Positions 54,502 through 63,915 are shown, counted from the stretch's first letter. The stretch is 64,000 bases of DNA from Sulfurospirillaceae bacterium (GCA_028692875.1 JAQUWL010000001.1:62001-126000), one strand, 5' to 3'. Made by a program: numbers and translations. The notes: generated by a model from the letters alone, not told the origin.

Positions 54502-56180
54502 GTTTGGTTTATCCATATTTTCTTTTTGGATTGTTTGTCATAGCTCTTGTTGCGATGAGCGAGAAGTGGATATATAGCAAAGAGCGTTTTGTGGATATAG
54601 CTACACTAAAACATCTGATAGTTGGAGATGGAACATCTTTACATGTAAGAAAGAAAATAGGAATTTACACAGCGTTGGTTTTGGTTGTTATCGCCCTTTG
54701 CAGACCAGTTTTGATGAGTTTTCAAGAGAGTGAAAAAGTCGATGCAAAAGGTGTTTATCTAGGAATCGCACTAGATATTTCAAAATCCATGCTCGCACAC
54801 GACATATACCCAAATAGGCTCGATTTTGCTAAGAAAAATATCGAAACATTGATAAGCCAACTACCTCACGCAACAATTTCAATCAGTGCTTTTTCGGCTT
54901 CAGCCTTTTTGGTTTCACCTTTTAGCGAAGATAAAGATACGTTGCGTTTTTTGCTAAAACATCTAAATCAAGACTCGATTACAAGCGAGGGAAGCTCGAT
55001 ACTTTCGGCTTTAAAAGCTATGAAACAACTTTATGAGCCTTTTGATTTTGGAGTTAAAGATATTTTACTCGTGAGTGATGGGGCTGATGGAAGAGAGATA
55101 AAAGAGGCAGTTGAATTTGCCAAAAAAGAGAATTTTGTTGTTCATATTTTTGCAGTTGGAACTCAAAAAGGCTCGCCCATATATGCCCAAAATAAAGAGC
55201 TACTAAAAGATGCTCAAGGCAATATCGTTATCAGCAAAAGAGATGATAGTATGGCGATGTTGTCGGATGCAACAGGTGGTGTTTTTGTTGCAAGTGTTGG
55301 AGAGAGCACTGATATAAAGTGGCTCGTCTCAAATATAGAGAAAAAAATTCAAAAAAGAGAGATGAAAACAGAGCAAAACATTCCTTCCAAAGAGTTATTT
55401 TACTATCCACTCTTTTTTGCTATTGCAGTTTTGTTTATAAGTATGTTTGGCTTTTCGTTTCGCCATAAATCAATGGCAAGTGTTTTGTTTTTGGTATATT
55501 TGTCAAACTTGCCTTTACATGCAGGGATATTTGATTTTTTAACGATTGGTAAAGGAGAAAAAGCTTACGAAAAAGGTGCGTTTGAAGAGGCTCAAAAAGC
55601 CTATGAGAAGCTAAATAAAACACCCGCTTCCATGTACAATCTAGCAAATACAAAATACAAACAAGGCAACTATAAAGAGGCACTTAAGGCGTACGAAGAG
55701 GCTAAAACAGAAGCATCATCTTTTGAGCAAAAAAGGCTTTACAACAAAGCCAACACATTAGCAAAGCTTCAAAAAATTGATGAGGCGATAAAGAGTTACG
55801 AAGAGGCTTTAAATATAGGAGAGGATGAGGATGCGAGATTTAATTTGGAGTTGCTAAAAAAACAGCAAAAACAAAAAGAGCAACAGCAACAAAAAGAGTC
55901 TCAAGATGAGCCAAAAAAAGATGACAAAACCGACCAAAGTAAACAAAAAGATGGTTCATCACAAAAACAAGAGCCTCAAAAAGAGGAAAAAAATGATAAA
56001 AAAGATGGCAACAAAGAAGAGTCTAAAGAGTTACCAAAAGATAAAATACAAGACTCTTTAATGAGTGAGCAAGAGGCGAAAAAATGGGAAAAGCTTTTGC
56101 AAAATCAAGAGATTCCAACACGTCCACATGAGATGGTTAAGGGCGAAATAAAGGATGAGAAAAATGCAGTTACATGGTAG
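54498..56180 (+). CDS. batB: BatB-like vWA protein fused to a TPR (BatC-like) domain
   Basis: This 560-residue protein has two membrane segments (about 5-20 and 52-70) and a vWA domain (about 88-280; metal site DISKS, 'LLVSDGADG'). A membrane segment or pair follows (about 302-345), then TPR-like repeats (about 350-450: KGAFEEAQKAYEKL, GNYKEALKAYEEAK, DEAIKSYEEALNIG) and a very charged Lys/Glu/Gln tail (about 455-530). In other bacteria the TPR part is the separate BatC; here it is one polypeptide. One TACATGTA copy (54650). Confidence 0.85.
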   Translation: MSLVYPYFLFGLFVIALVAMSEKWIYSKERFVDIATLKHLIVGDGTSLHVRKKIGIYTALVLVVIALCRPVLMSFQESEKVDAKGVYLGIALDISKSMLAHDIYPNRLDFAKKNIETLISQLPHATISISAFSASAFLVSPFSEDKDTLRFLLKHLNQDSITSEGSSILSALKAMKQLYEPFDFGVKDILLVSDGADGREIKEAVEFAKKENFVVHIFAVGTQKGSPIYAQNKELLKDAQGNIVISKRDDSMAMLSDATGGVFVASVGESTDIKWLVSNIEKKIQKREMKTEQNIPSKELFYYPLFFAIAVLFISMFGFSFRHKSMASVLFLVYLSNLPLHAGIFDFLTIGKGEKAYEKGAFEEAQKAYEKLNKTPASMYNLANTKYKQGNYKEALKAYEEAKTEASSFEQKRLYNKANTLAKLQKIDEAIKSYEEALNIGEDEDARFNLELLKKQQKQKEQQQQKESQDEPKKDDKTDQSKQKDGSSQKQEPQKEEKNDKKDGNKEESKELPKDKIQDSLMSEQEAKKWEKLLQNQEIPTRPHEMVKGEIKDEKNAVTW

Positions 56181-57624
56181 ATTTTGGTTTTTGTTATGGA
56201 TGGCAACAACAACGCTTTTTGGAGCACAAGCATTTTTGCAAAACCCATCTATATACGAAGGTCAAGAGGCTATTTTGGTTTTAAAAGCCACGGGTGAAAA
56301 GATTGAATTTCCGAATATTTCAAGCATTGAAGGCAACGATATCGTCTCAAAACAAGAGAGGCAAAGTGTCGAATTTATAAATGGAAAGGTCAAAAAAGAG
56401 GTTGAAAAAAGATTTGGTTTTTATCCAAAACAGGACTTTGAAATACCCTCATATGAGATTATTGTCGATGGAAAAAAGGAGCTGACAGAGCCTATTAGGG
56501 TGGTGTTGAAAAAAGAAAATGAACAGCCTAAAAGTAGCAGTACAAAAGAGCCTTTTTCTCTTTTAATGCGAGTTTCCAATGAAAATCCAATGCAAAATGA
56601 GGCGGTAAAACTTGATATTGTTTTTAAGCGGGATAAGCGTTTAGAAGTTGTTGATATAAGATTTTCTCCTCCAGTTCTTGATGGCTTTTGGGTTAAAGAG
56701 GGCGAGAAAAAGCCTGTTTATGAAGAAGACGGTTTTATGGTTCACTCCCTTAGCTATTATGTTTTCCCCCAAAAAGCGGGAGATTTGAGTATTGAAAAAG
56801 CAAAAATAGAGTTAGCTCTTCCGCAAAGAGATAGCTCAAACGATATGTTTAGAATGTTTGTCTCCCAAGTACGTTGGAAGAGTGTTTTCTCAAATCCAAT
56901 AACCTTACATGTAGAGCCACTTGAAGGAACAAATCTTTATGGCGATTTTTCACTAAATATTACTGCGGATAAGCGTGAAATTGGCAAAAATGAGGCAGTT
57001 AATGTTTTGGTTGAGATAAAAGGCGAGGGTAATTTTGATGATATTTCTAGTTTTTCACTTGTTGCAAAAGGTGCCAATATTTTTGCAGATGAGCCAAAAG
57101 TAAAAAGCTATATTCAAAAAGATAAACTAATGGGACAATGGAGCCAAAAATTTTCTTTGAGTGGGGCGCAAGATTTTACGATAGAGCCTTTAGTGCTTAC
57201 CTTTTTTGATGCAAAAAAAAGAGCTCTTAAGACTCTTAAGACCGAGCCTATTGATATCAAAGTATCTGGGGATGCTCAAAAAGAAGAGTCGATAAAGTAT
57301 ATTTTTAAAACAGAATCAAACCAAAGTGCACCAATCCAAGAGACGCAAAATGTTGCTAAAAATGGCTTTGATATGGTTAGTTTTGCATTTGGTTTTGCAT
57401 TGGCAATAGCACTTTTGGTCGGATTTTTTATTTTTAAAAAGGTGTTTAGTTTTAAAAAATTTCAATATAGCGAAAGAGCACTACTTAAGATGTTTTTAAA
57501 ACATAAGGGCAAAAACGAAGCGATAGATAAAATCATCATGGAATTAGAGGAGAATATTTATCGAGGTGGCACAAATCGTATCAATAAGCGTGCCACCAAA
57601 AAGATATTAGAGGATTTTGTGTAG
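56164..57624 (+). CDS. batD: BatD-like membrane protein
   Basis: This protein of about 486 residues has an N-terminal signal segment (FWFLLWMATTTLFGAQA), a large beta-rich periplasmic region with repeated Ig-like strands (SLLMRVSNENPMQNEAVKLDIVF, LNITADKREIGKNEAVNVLVEIKGEGN), and one C-terminal membrane segment (about 403-422). That is the BatD/DUF3808-like oxygen-tolerance protein plan. ATG at 56164 is preferred over 56155 because AAAGG is 8 bases before it. It overlaps the batB end and converges with tyrA, sharing 18 bases. One TACATGTA copy (56906). Confidence 0.8.
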   Translation: MQLHGRFWFLLWMATTTLFGAQAFLQNPSIYEGQEAILVLKATGEKIEFPNISSIEGNDIVSKQERQSVEFINGKVKKEVEKRFGFYPKQDFEIPSYEIIVDGKKELTEPIRVVLKKENEQPKSSSTKEPFSLLMRVSNENPMQNEAVKLDIVFKRDKRLEVVDIRFSPPVLDGFWVKEGEKKPVYEEDGFMVHSLSYYVFPQKAGDLSIEKAKIELALPQRDSSNDMFRMFVSQVRWKSVFSNPITLHVEPLEGTNLYGDFSLNITADKREIGKNEAVNVLVEIKGEGNFDDISSFSLVAKGANIFADEPKVKSYIQKDKLMGQWSQKFSLSGAQDFTIEPLVLTFFDAKKRALKTLKTEPIDIKVSGDAQKEESIKYIFKTESNQSAPIQETQNVAKNGFDMVSFAFGFALAIALLVGFFIFKKVFSFKKFQYSERALLKMFLKHKGKNEAIDKIIMELEENIYRGGTNRINKRATKKILEDFV

Positions 57625-58434
57625 AGTGGTTGCGTTGCTCATCCACTGCTCTAGACCTTCCCAATTTTCAGATTCTAGCATCTGCTTAGATTTTTCTAAT
57701 TGTTGTTGAAAAATAGTTATGGATTTTAGAAGATTTTCTCTGTTTTGTTTAAAGATATCAACCCACATGTGAGGCGAACTTTTGGCGATTCGGCTCATAT
57801 CCTTAAATCCACCACCGGCCAACAGCAAGATGCTCTTTGGATCTTCTTGTTTCATTACGGTATTTGCCAAAGCGTAACTGACGGCATGTGGAAGGTGTGA
57901 TATAAATGAAGCGTGTTCGTCATGTGAGGTTGGATTCATAAAGACTATTTTCATTCCGATATGAGAAAATATCTGTATAGCTCTATTTTTATGCAAATCC
58001 TCACTATGTTCAGTATCACATAGAACGACAACTTTGTCGTGGTATAGCTCTTTTGTTGCGGCACTTGGACCAAATTTTTCCGTGCCAGCCATCGGGTGAG
58101 CACCGATAAAATTTTTGCGTATTTTTGTTGGAACAGACTTTAAAATCTTCTCTTTAGTGCTTCCCAAGTCGATAATAGTTGTTTTTTCTGGTATGTCTTC
58201 TAGCTCTTGAATGGTTTTGATGATGCTTTCAACAGGTATTGCCAAGAAGATAACATCACACTGTTTTATCTCTTTAAACGAGGCAATTTCATGAATTAGA
58301 CCCAGCTTTAAAGCTTCTTCGCAGTGTACTAAATTGTGATCAAATCCATAAACTTTTGAGACAAGTTTAGTGTTTTGAAGTGCAAGCCCCAAAGAACCGC
58401 CCATAAGCCCTAGTCCAACGATACCTACTGTCAT
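57607..58434 (-). CDS. tyrA: Prephenate dehydrogenase
   Basis: This 275-residue NAD-dependent enzyme leads to tyrosine. The nucleotide loop GIVGLGLMGGSLGLAL is at residues 4-18. 'DLGSTKEKI', 'FIGAHPMAGTEKFGPSAAT' and 'HDEHASFISHLPHAVSYALAN' are family motifs with the catalytic histidine. No chorismate mutase domain is fused (that is in PheA). It is transcribed toward batD and overlaps its 3' end by 18 bases. Confidence 0.96.
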   Translation of the reverse strand: MTVGIVGLGLMGGSLGLALQNTKLVSKVYGFDHNLVHCEEALKLGLIHEIASFKEIKQCDVIFLAIPVESIIKTIQELEDIPEKTTIIDLGSTKEKILKSVPTKIRKNFIGAHPMAGTEKFGPSAATKELYHDKVVVLCDTEHSEDLHKNRAIQIFSHIGMKIVFMNPTSHDEHASFISHLPHAVSYALANTVMKQEDPKSILLLAGGGFKDMSRIAKSSPHMWVDIFKQNRENLLKSITIFQQQLEKSKQMLESENWEGLEQWMSNATTLHKIL

Positions 58435-58541
58435 AACTTTTCTCCGAAATAGCTTTCTTTACAAATAATTAATTATTAGAATGGTACTATATCTTTTTAT
58501 GATTTTAAAGCATCTAAAATTACACAATAGGGCAGACTTGT

Positions 58542-60755
58542 ATGAAAAAATTATTGGCATTGTTTCTCATGGTTGCGACATCATTGTATTCAGCAACATT
58601 AAAGAGTATCAAGTTTGACGGATTGGTACACCTTTCTAGCGAAGTTGCTAGAGAGATGGTAGATATGTCTATTGGTGATACACTAGATATGGAAAAGATA
58701 GATAAAGCGGTTAAAACACTATATAGACAGAACTATTTTAAAGATGTTTGGGTTGAAGATGCTGGGGAAGGAAATTTAGTTTTTCATGTAAAAGAAAAAT
58801 CAGTAATAGCAAAAGTTGAGTTTTCTGGTATTTCCGATAGTGATAAAGAGGATATCGCAGGAGTTGCGGGTGTCAAGAAAGGCGAGATATATGATGCTGA
58901 TAAATCAGATAGCGGAAAAACAAAAATTATCAAATTTTTTGAGGACAAGGGCTATTTTGATACCGTTGTAGAGGCTAGCACGACAGATCTTAACGATAAA
59001 TCTTTGGCACTAGAATATTTAATTAACCGCGGTGAAAATATTATTATCAATGATGTCTCTTTATGTGGTGCTAAAAAATTAAAATATTCGGATGTTGAGC
59101 CTACAATAGCAAACAAATCAGAAGAGATGTTTTCGTGGATGTGGGGTTTTAACGATGGAAAGTTAAGACTAACAGATTTAGAGTATGATTCGCATCGTAT
59201 ACGAGATGTGTATATGCAAAACGGCTATTTGGATGCAAAAGTAAGTGCGCCTTTTTTAAAAACTTATCTAGACAGCTACAAGGCACAATTAACGTACAAT
59301 GTTCAAGAGGGTGAGCAATATGTTGTTGGAGCGATTGAGATTGATATTCCAGAAAATATGATTGATGTTGCAAAAACCATAGAAGAGATGAATTTGCAAT
59401 CAGGTAAAGTATTTAATATTTCTCGTTTGCGAAAAGACATTAATATTATTGAGACAAAAGTTGCAGACCTTGGCTATGCGTTTGTTAAAATTACTCCAGA
59501 TATCAAAAATGATTCCGCAAAACATATAGCAAATATTACCTACAAAGTTATTCCTGGTGAAAAAGTTTATATCAATAATGTGAGAATAGCAGGAAATAGT
59601 AGAACCATAGATAGAATAATAAGAAGAGAAGTTTTCCTAGCCAACGGAGATTTGTATAAGCGAACGGATATTATAGATTCAAAAAGCTCTCTAAAGCGAA
59701 CGGGTTACTTTGAGGATGTTGAAATTAAAGAAGAGCGTATTGGACAAAATTCTGTTGATATTGTAGTTACTGTAGAAGAGGCTTCAACAGGAGCTATCAG
59801 CGGAGGTGTAGGCTATGGCTCATCAGATGGATTGTTGCTAAATGCTAGCATAGCTGATTCTAATATTTTTGGCTCAGGAATGAGAGCATCTATTGATGCG
59901 GAGAGAAGCGATAAAGAGCTAAGTGGTGCAATATCGCTTTCTAATCCAAGAGTGTTTGACTCAGCTTATAGTTTGGGTGGAAGAATTTATCAAACAAATT
60001 ATGACTATTACGATTATGAAGAGAAAAATAAAGGATTTAATGTTTTCACAGGAAGAAAACTTACAAGAACGCTGAAGGCAAATTTAGGCTATATTTTGGA
60101 AACATCTAGGCTTTCTGATTTATCATCTACGATTGATCCATCTCTTTACCGTACCGACGAGACGATTAAAAGCTCTATTGTCCCAGGCGTCTCTTATGAC
60201 AGTACGGATGATTTTTATCTTCCTAGGCAGGGCATAAGAGCTAGTGTTAGTAGTGAGTTTGCTGGTATTGGTGGTGATGAGGAGTTCTTAAGCAATATTG
60301 CTAGATTTAATACCTATTACGGACTTAATGACTTAATAGATTATGATTTGATTATTCGCTATAAGGCACAAGCTAGATACGTTTTGGATAATGGGTATTT
60401 GCCAATTTCTGAAAAGGTATATATGGGCGGTGTAAAATCCATTAGAGGTTATGACTCAAGCTCTATCTCACCTAAAAACTCTAGCGGAGCTTTGCTGGGT
60501 GGTACTATGATGTTTGCCAACTCCATAGAGGCAAGTTTTCCACTATTGCAAAGACTCAAGATGAGAGGAACAGTTTTTCTTGATTACGGAATGATAGGCG
60601 AGGATGATTTGAGTATTAAGCGAGGCGGTACAGGTGTAGCACTTGAATGGATTTCGCCATTAGGCCCAATAGGGCTTATTTTTGCCAAGCCTTTAATGAA
60701 AGAGTCAAACGATAGAACATCCTCTTTTGAATTTACTATCGGTCAACAATTCTAA
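58542..60755 (+). CDS. bamA: Outer-membrane protein assembly factor BamA
   Basis: This 737-residue core of the outer-membrane insertase has a signal peptide (about 1-18, cleaved after LYSA), five POTRA repeats (about 20-405; e.g. IKFDGLVHLSSEVAREMV, VRIAGNSRTIDRIIRREVFLANGDLY) and a beta-barrel (about 425-737; YMGGVKSIRGYDSSSISPK is the L6 motif with RGY). It ends in '...FEFTIGQQF' with the C-terminal Phe. Divergent from tyrA, with 107 bases between. Confidence 0.96.
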   Translation: MKKLLALFLMVATSLYSATLKSIKFDGLVHLSSEVAREMVDMSIGDTLDMEKIDKAVKTLYRQNYFKDVWVEDAGEGNLVFHVKEKSVIAKVEFSGISDSDKEDIAGVAGVKKGEIYDADKSDSGKTKIIKFFEDKGYFDTVVEASTTDLNDKSLALEYLINRGENIIINDVSLCGAKKLKYSDVEPTIANKSEEMFSWMWGFNDGKLRLTDLEYDSHRIRDVYMQNGYLDAKVSAPFLKTYLDSYKAQLTYNVQEGEQYVVGAIEIDIPENMIDVAKTIEEMNLQSGKVFNISRLRKDINIIETKVADLGYAFVKITPDIKNDSAKHIANITYKVIPGEKVYINNVRIAGNSRTIDRIIRREVFLANGDLYKRTDIIDSKSSLKRTGYFEDVEIKEERIGQNSVDIVVTVEEASTGAISGGVGYGSSDGLLLNASIADSNIFGSGMRASIDAERSDKELSGAISLSNPRVFDSAYSLGGRIYQTNYDYYDYEEKNKGFNVFTGRKLTRTLKANLGYILETSRLSDLSSTIDPSLYRTDETIKSSIVPGVSYDSTDDFYLPRQGIRASVSSEFAGIGGDEEFLSNIARFNTYYGLNDLIDYDLIIRYKAQARYVLDNGYLPISEKVYMGGVKSIRGYDSSSISPKNSSGALLGGTMMFANSIEASFPLLQRLKMRGTVFLDYGMIGEDDLSIKRGGTGVALEWISPLGPIGLIFAKPLMKESNDRTSSFEFTIGQQF

Positions 60756-60812
60756 AAAACAATAAGCTGTACCATAGGATCAATTTTTGTGGTGCAGCAT
60801 CTTCTGCTTCGT

Positions 60813-62288
60813 CTATGTGTTAGGTTTAATTACTATGGCAAAAGATATGGGCTTGGTTAATTGTTTTATATGTTCTTTTGCTAAAAAAAGCCTATTTTCA
60901 CTGTGTATTATAAGTGTGTGATTTTCATAGCTAAACTCAATTTTGCCTCTGCTTGAGTCGGTATTGATGCATTTTGCCAAAGAGAGAAGAAAACTTAACC
61001 AGTTTACAACTTCAATATTGGGAAGTAGCTCTTTAAATTCCATTACCTCTTCATATGAAGGGAGTTTGTTTGTGTGAAATTTCGTTAGAATAGCTATTAA
61101 GGCCTTTTGTTTGTGAGAAAATCCATAGTTTAGTGTATTGATAATAAAATAAAAACTGTGAAGATTTGCTTGATAAAAATTTAGGTTCGTTCCTATATTG
61201 TAAACCTCTGCTGCAACACATAAAGGCTCTTTAAATTCGCTTGGGATACCATGCAAAGGCGTTAGTGTGTCAAAAAGTTTTGCTACAATTTTTCGTGTAT
61301 AAGCATCATTGTTTTGGCATATAGAAAATCTATCCTTTAAGCTTCTTAGACTTAGTTTAAAATTTGAACCAAAAGTGTAGTTAGAATTTCTAAGCAAATC
61401 ATGCAGATAAGCACCCTCTCTAACTCCAGCCCCACTTGTAATTGTTGATGATGATTTTAATTTTTTATAGAGTGTTTGAAAGATAATGCAACCCTCTCTC
61501 ATGGTGTCGTATCTATCTTTTCTAACACCCAATTCTTTAAGCCCAAAAACATCAGATGCAATAATAGTGCTAATAAAAGCATCCTGTTTCTCTATTTCGT
61601 ATTCAAAAGCATGAACAGTTTTAATTGGATATTTTTCTCGCTCTATAATGATTTTAGAAAGAGATCGAAGCGTTCCACCAATTCCAATAATTGTTTTTGA
61701 GTAAAACTCTTGAGGAATTTTTTCTACCTCTTTGTTGATAAAGTTTATTATGGACTCAAGAGGGCTTTTTTTGTCGAAAAAGAGTTCTTTTAGTCTAACT
61801 GTTCCGATATTTAGAGATATGGTGTGAGTAATATTTCCATTTTCTATTTTTGCAAGCTCTGTTGAGCCTCCGCCGATATCTACAGTAACGGCATCATCTA
61901 TCTTGTGAAGGTAGTTGATAGCACCGATAGCACCATAATAGGCTTCTGTTTTGCCATCAATTATTTTTATGTTAATTCCAACCTCGTCTTTTATTTTTTT
62001 AATAAAATCTTTGGAGTTTGGAGCGTCTCTAAGTGCAGAAGTTGCGATGCAAAGAGTTTTTTGGCACTTTAAATTTTGGATTATTTTTTTAAATTCGCTC
62101 AGGGAGTTGGTGGCTCTTTGCATGGCACCATCTTGAAGAACGCCATTAAGTTCATAAGCACCCTCCCCAAGCCTTACTCTGCTCTTTGTTTCATTTATAA
62201 GATGAAATGCAAATCGGCTACTTTTTTCAAAAACCGCTATTCTGGCTGAGTTGGAGCCAATATCTATAACAGCAGTTTTTTTTGCCAT
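60813..62288 (-). CDS. Ppx/GppA-family phosphatase
   Basis: This 491-residue protein has an ASKHA-type phosphatase domain (about 1-310: VIDIGSNSARIAVFE, ATSALRDAPNSKDFI, VDIGGGSTELA, IGIGGTLRSL) and a C-terminal HD-like helical domain (about 315-490: KLFDTLTPLHGIP..., VAAEVYNIGT). The family removes phosphate from polyphosphate or pppGpp; which is not decidable by eye. It overlaps the fdxB start by one base, as I recall also seen in C. jejuni. Confidence 0.88.
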   Translation of the reverse strand: MAKKTAVIDIGSNSARIAVFEKSSRFAFHLINETKSRVRLGEGAYELNGVLQDGAMQRATNSLSEFKKIIQNLKCQKTLCIATSALRDAPNSKDFIKKIKDEVGINIKIIDGKTEAYYGAIGAINYLHKIDDAVTVDIGGGSTELAKIENGNITHTISLNIGTVRLKELFFDKKSPLESIINFINKEVEKIPQEFYSKTIIGIGGTLRSLSKIIIEREKYPIKTVHAFEYEIEKQDAFISTIIASDVFGLKELGVRKDRYDTMREGCIIFQTLYKKLKSSSTITSGAGVREGAYLHDLLRNSNYTFGSNFKLSLRSLKDRFSICQNNDAYTRKIVAKLFDTLTPLHGIPSEFKEPLCVAAEVYNIGTNLNFYQANLHSFYFIINTLNYGFSHKQKALIAILTKFHTNKLPSYEEVMEFKELLPNIEVVNWLSFLLSLAKCINTDSSRGKIEFSYENHTLIIHSENRLFLAKEHIKQLTKPISFAIVIKPNT

Positions 62289-62539
62289 TAATTATCGCTG
62301 TTGAGTTGTTCAAACTTTAGTTTCAACTCTTCAACGCTCTCTACATTATCTGGGTCTGAAATAATGCAATCCACCGGACAAACAGATATACATGCAGGCT
62401 CATCGTAGTGTCCTACGCATTCAGTACAAATATCGGGGTCAATAACATAAATAGGATCAGACTCTTCGATAGCCTCGTTTGGACACTCATCTCTACAAGC
62501 ATCACATGCTATACATTCATCGGTTATTAATAGCGACAT
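62288..62539 (-). CDS. fdxB: 2[4Fe-4S] ferredoxin (YfhL/FdxB-like)
   Basis: This 83-residue ferredoxin has ligands CIACDACRDECP (about 9-20) and CTECVGHYDEPACISVCP (about 37-54), the Alvin-type long second motif. It is the second such ferredoxin in the window. It is placed directly upstream of ppx/gppA with one-base overlap and has 74 bases to the histidine kinase gene. Confidence 0.88.
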   Translation of the reverse strand: MSLLITDECIACDACRDECPNEAIEESDPIYVIDPDICTECVGHYDEPACISVCPVDCIISDPDNVESVEELKLKFEQLNSDN

Positions 62540-62613
62540 TTTTAATTTCCTTGCGGTTTTTTTAGAAAGGTTTATACACTAAAAATGCTTTAACGAAATT
62601 GAAAGGATTTTTT

Positions 62614-63915
62614 TTAAATTTTTTTTGAAGAGGGAATCATAAGTGTTGCTATAGCTCCTTGTCTATCTGTTCTGTTTTTGAGTGATATTGTGGCTCCTAT
62701 TGCATCAGATGCGCTCTTCGCTAGAAAAAGCCCCAACCCTGCTCCTGATTGTGTTCCGTACCTTTTAAATGGTGCAAAAAGGTCTTTTGTTTCATCAATT
62801 CCAATGCCCTCATCAACAACCTCAATAACAAAAAAATCTTTTGTTAGATAACTTTTTATTGTGATAGAACCAAATTCTGGAGTAAATTTTATGGCATTTT
62901 GGACAAAATTTTGCAAAATATGAATCAATAGTGTCGGCTGAATAACTATTTTATGGCTTTTTGGAGATATTTTTTCGACAATTTTTTTATTTTCTAGGTG
63001 AGCTAGTATCTTATAGTTGTTAGACTGTTCTTTTAAAAAGTCAATCAAATCGATTTCAACAGGCTGCTCAAATTGTGCACCTTCTTGCCTGCCAATTTCC
63101 AAAATACTGCTTATCATTTTATTCATCTCATCAATCGACTTGTTGCAATTCCTTAGTGCTTCAATATATTTTTCGCTCTCCCTTGTTTTTAAAAGAGTAA
63201 CATCATTTTTGGTTTTCATAACAGCCAAGGGTGTTTTAAGCTCATGCGCCGTTCCGATAAAAAGCTCTTTTTGAGAATTGACAAAAATCAATATACGCTC
63301 CACAAGCTTATTGATACTGTTTCCCAATGGTAAAAATTCATCTGGAAGGCTTTTGGGATCTATTTTTTTTAAAAAATTTTCATTCATATTGGCAAGCTTA
63401 TTGGTAAGTGCTCGAATCGGCAAAATAAGCATGCGAGACAAAAAAAGTGCGTAAAAAAGTATTAAGAAAATTGCTGTTAAATTTATAAAAAGGATGTTTT
63501 TAAGAATTTTGTTTAAAAGCTCATCTGTATTGGATATGTTTTTGGTTATAGAGATAAAACTTGACCTTTTCTTGTCCAATGGATAAAAAATAGTTAGGTA
63601 TTTTTTTTTGTCACTTTCGCTGTATTCGTAAGATTGTATAAATGGTTTATTGACCTTTATGGCAACTGATACTTTAAAATCTTGAGAGTTTAAAGAGGAT
63701 AACGGGTCAAAAATATTAAAGTCTTTTCCCTCAACTGCACTTGTTCTTGATGCTGCGATTGATTTTGCTTGTTTAAGGAGTTGTTGATTTACGTCTTCTA
63801 GGATGGATATTTTAATGTAGTTATATAAAATGATAGAGAAAATCACAATTAGTGTCGCCGAAGCAGACACTAATTGTAGTATAAAGCTGTTTCTTATACT
63901 TTTTTTGGAAAACAA
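62614..63915 (-). CDS. Two-component sensor histidine kinase
   Basis: This 433-residue kinase has TM1 (about 11-31), a short periplasmic sensor (about 32-135), TM2 (about 140-163), a HAMP-like linker and HisKA with phosphorylated His224 (FIGTAHELKTPLAVM). An HATPase domain follows (HILQNFVQNAIKFTPEFG, VVDEGIGIDETKDLF, GAGLGLFLAKS). Start is TTG at 63915, inside the end of the response-regulator gene, so the two are translated together. The stimulus is unknown. Confidence 0.88.
   Translation of the reverse strand: MFSKKSIRNSFILQLVSASATLIVIFSIILYNYIKISILEDVNQQLLKQAKSIAASRTSAVEGKDFNIFDPLSSLNSQDFKVSVAIKVNKPFIQSYEYSESDKKKYLTIFYPLDKKRSSFISITKNISNTDELLNKILKNILFINLTAIFLILFYALFLSRMLILPIRALTNKLANMNENFLKKIDPKSLPDEFLPLGNSINKLVERILIFVNSQKELFIGTAHELKTPLAVMKTKNDVTLLKTRESEKYIEALRNCNKSIDEMNKMISSILEIGRQEGAQFEQPVEIDLIDFLKEQSNNYKILAHLENKKIVEKISPKSHKIVIQPTLLIHILQNFVQNAIKFTPEFGSITIKSYLTKDFFVIEVVDEGIGIDETKDLFAPFKRYGTQSGAGLGLFLAKSASDAIGATISLKNRTDRQGAIATLMIPSSKKI

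Larger units (their letters stand above)
1893..56913. repeat. Dispersed octamer TACATGTA (29 copies)
   Basis: First bases of the copies: 1893, 3463, 13429, 14146, 19591, 21981, 22233, 22443, 22481, 22779, 23382, 23433, 25337, 25512, 30170, 32993, 36512, 36944, 39170, 42396, 44193, 45112, 52491, 52990, 53275, 53708, 54427, 54650, 56906. The base before is a pyrimidine in 27 of 29, and a purine often follows. Read on the coding strand, 16 copies are xTA-CAT-GTA (Leu/Val-His-Val), 8 are ACA-TGT (Thr-Cys) and 4 are TAC-ATG (Tyr-Met); one lies between genes. By a hand estimate from base composition about two would be expected. The listed range spans the first to the last copy. Confidence 0.85.

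Noticed and set aside
55850-56040. Gln/Lys/Glu-rich repetitive coding at the end of batB as a microsatellite or frameshift site
   Set aside because: Codons are mixed (caa/cag/aaa/gaa) and the frame continues cleanly to the stop; it is a charged protein tail.
60760-60812. Possible terminator stem GCTGTACC / GGTGCAGC between bamA and ppx
   Set aside because: Only a short stem with a mismatch, a long loop and no T-tract; not convincing.
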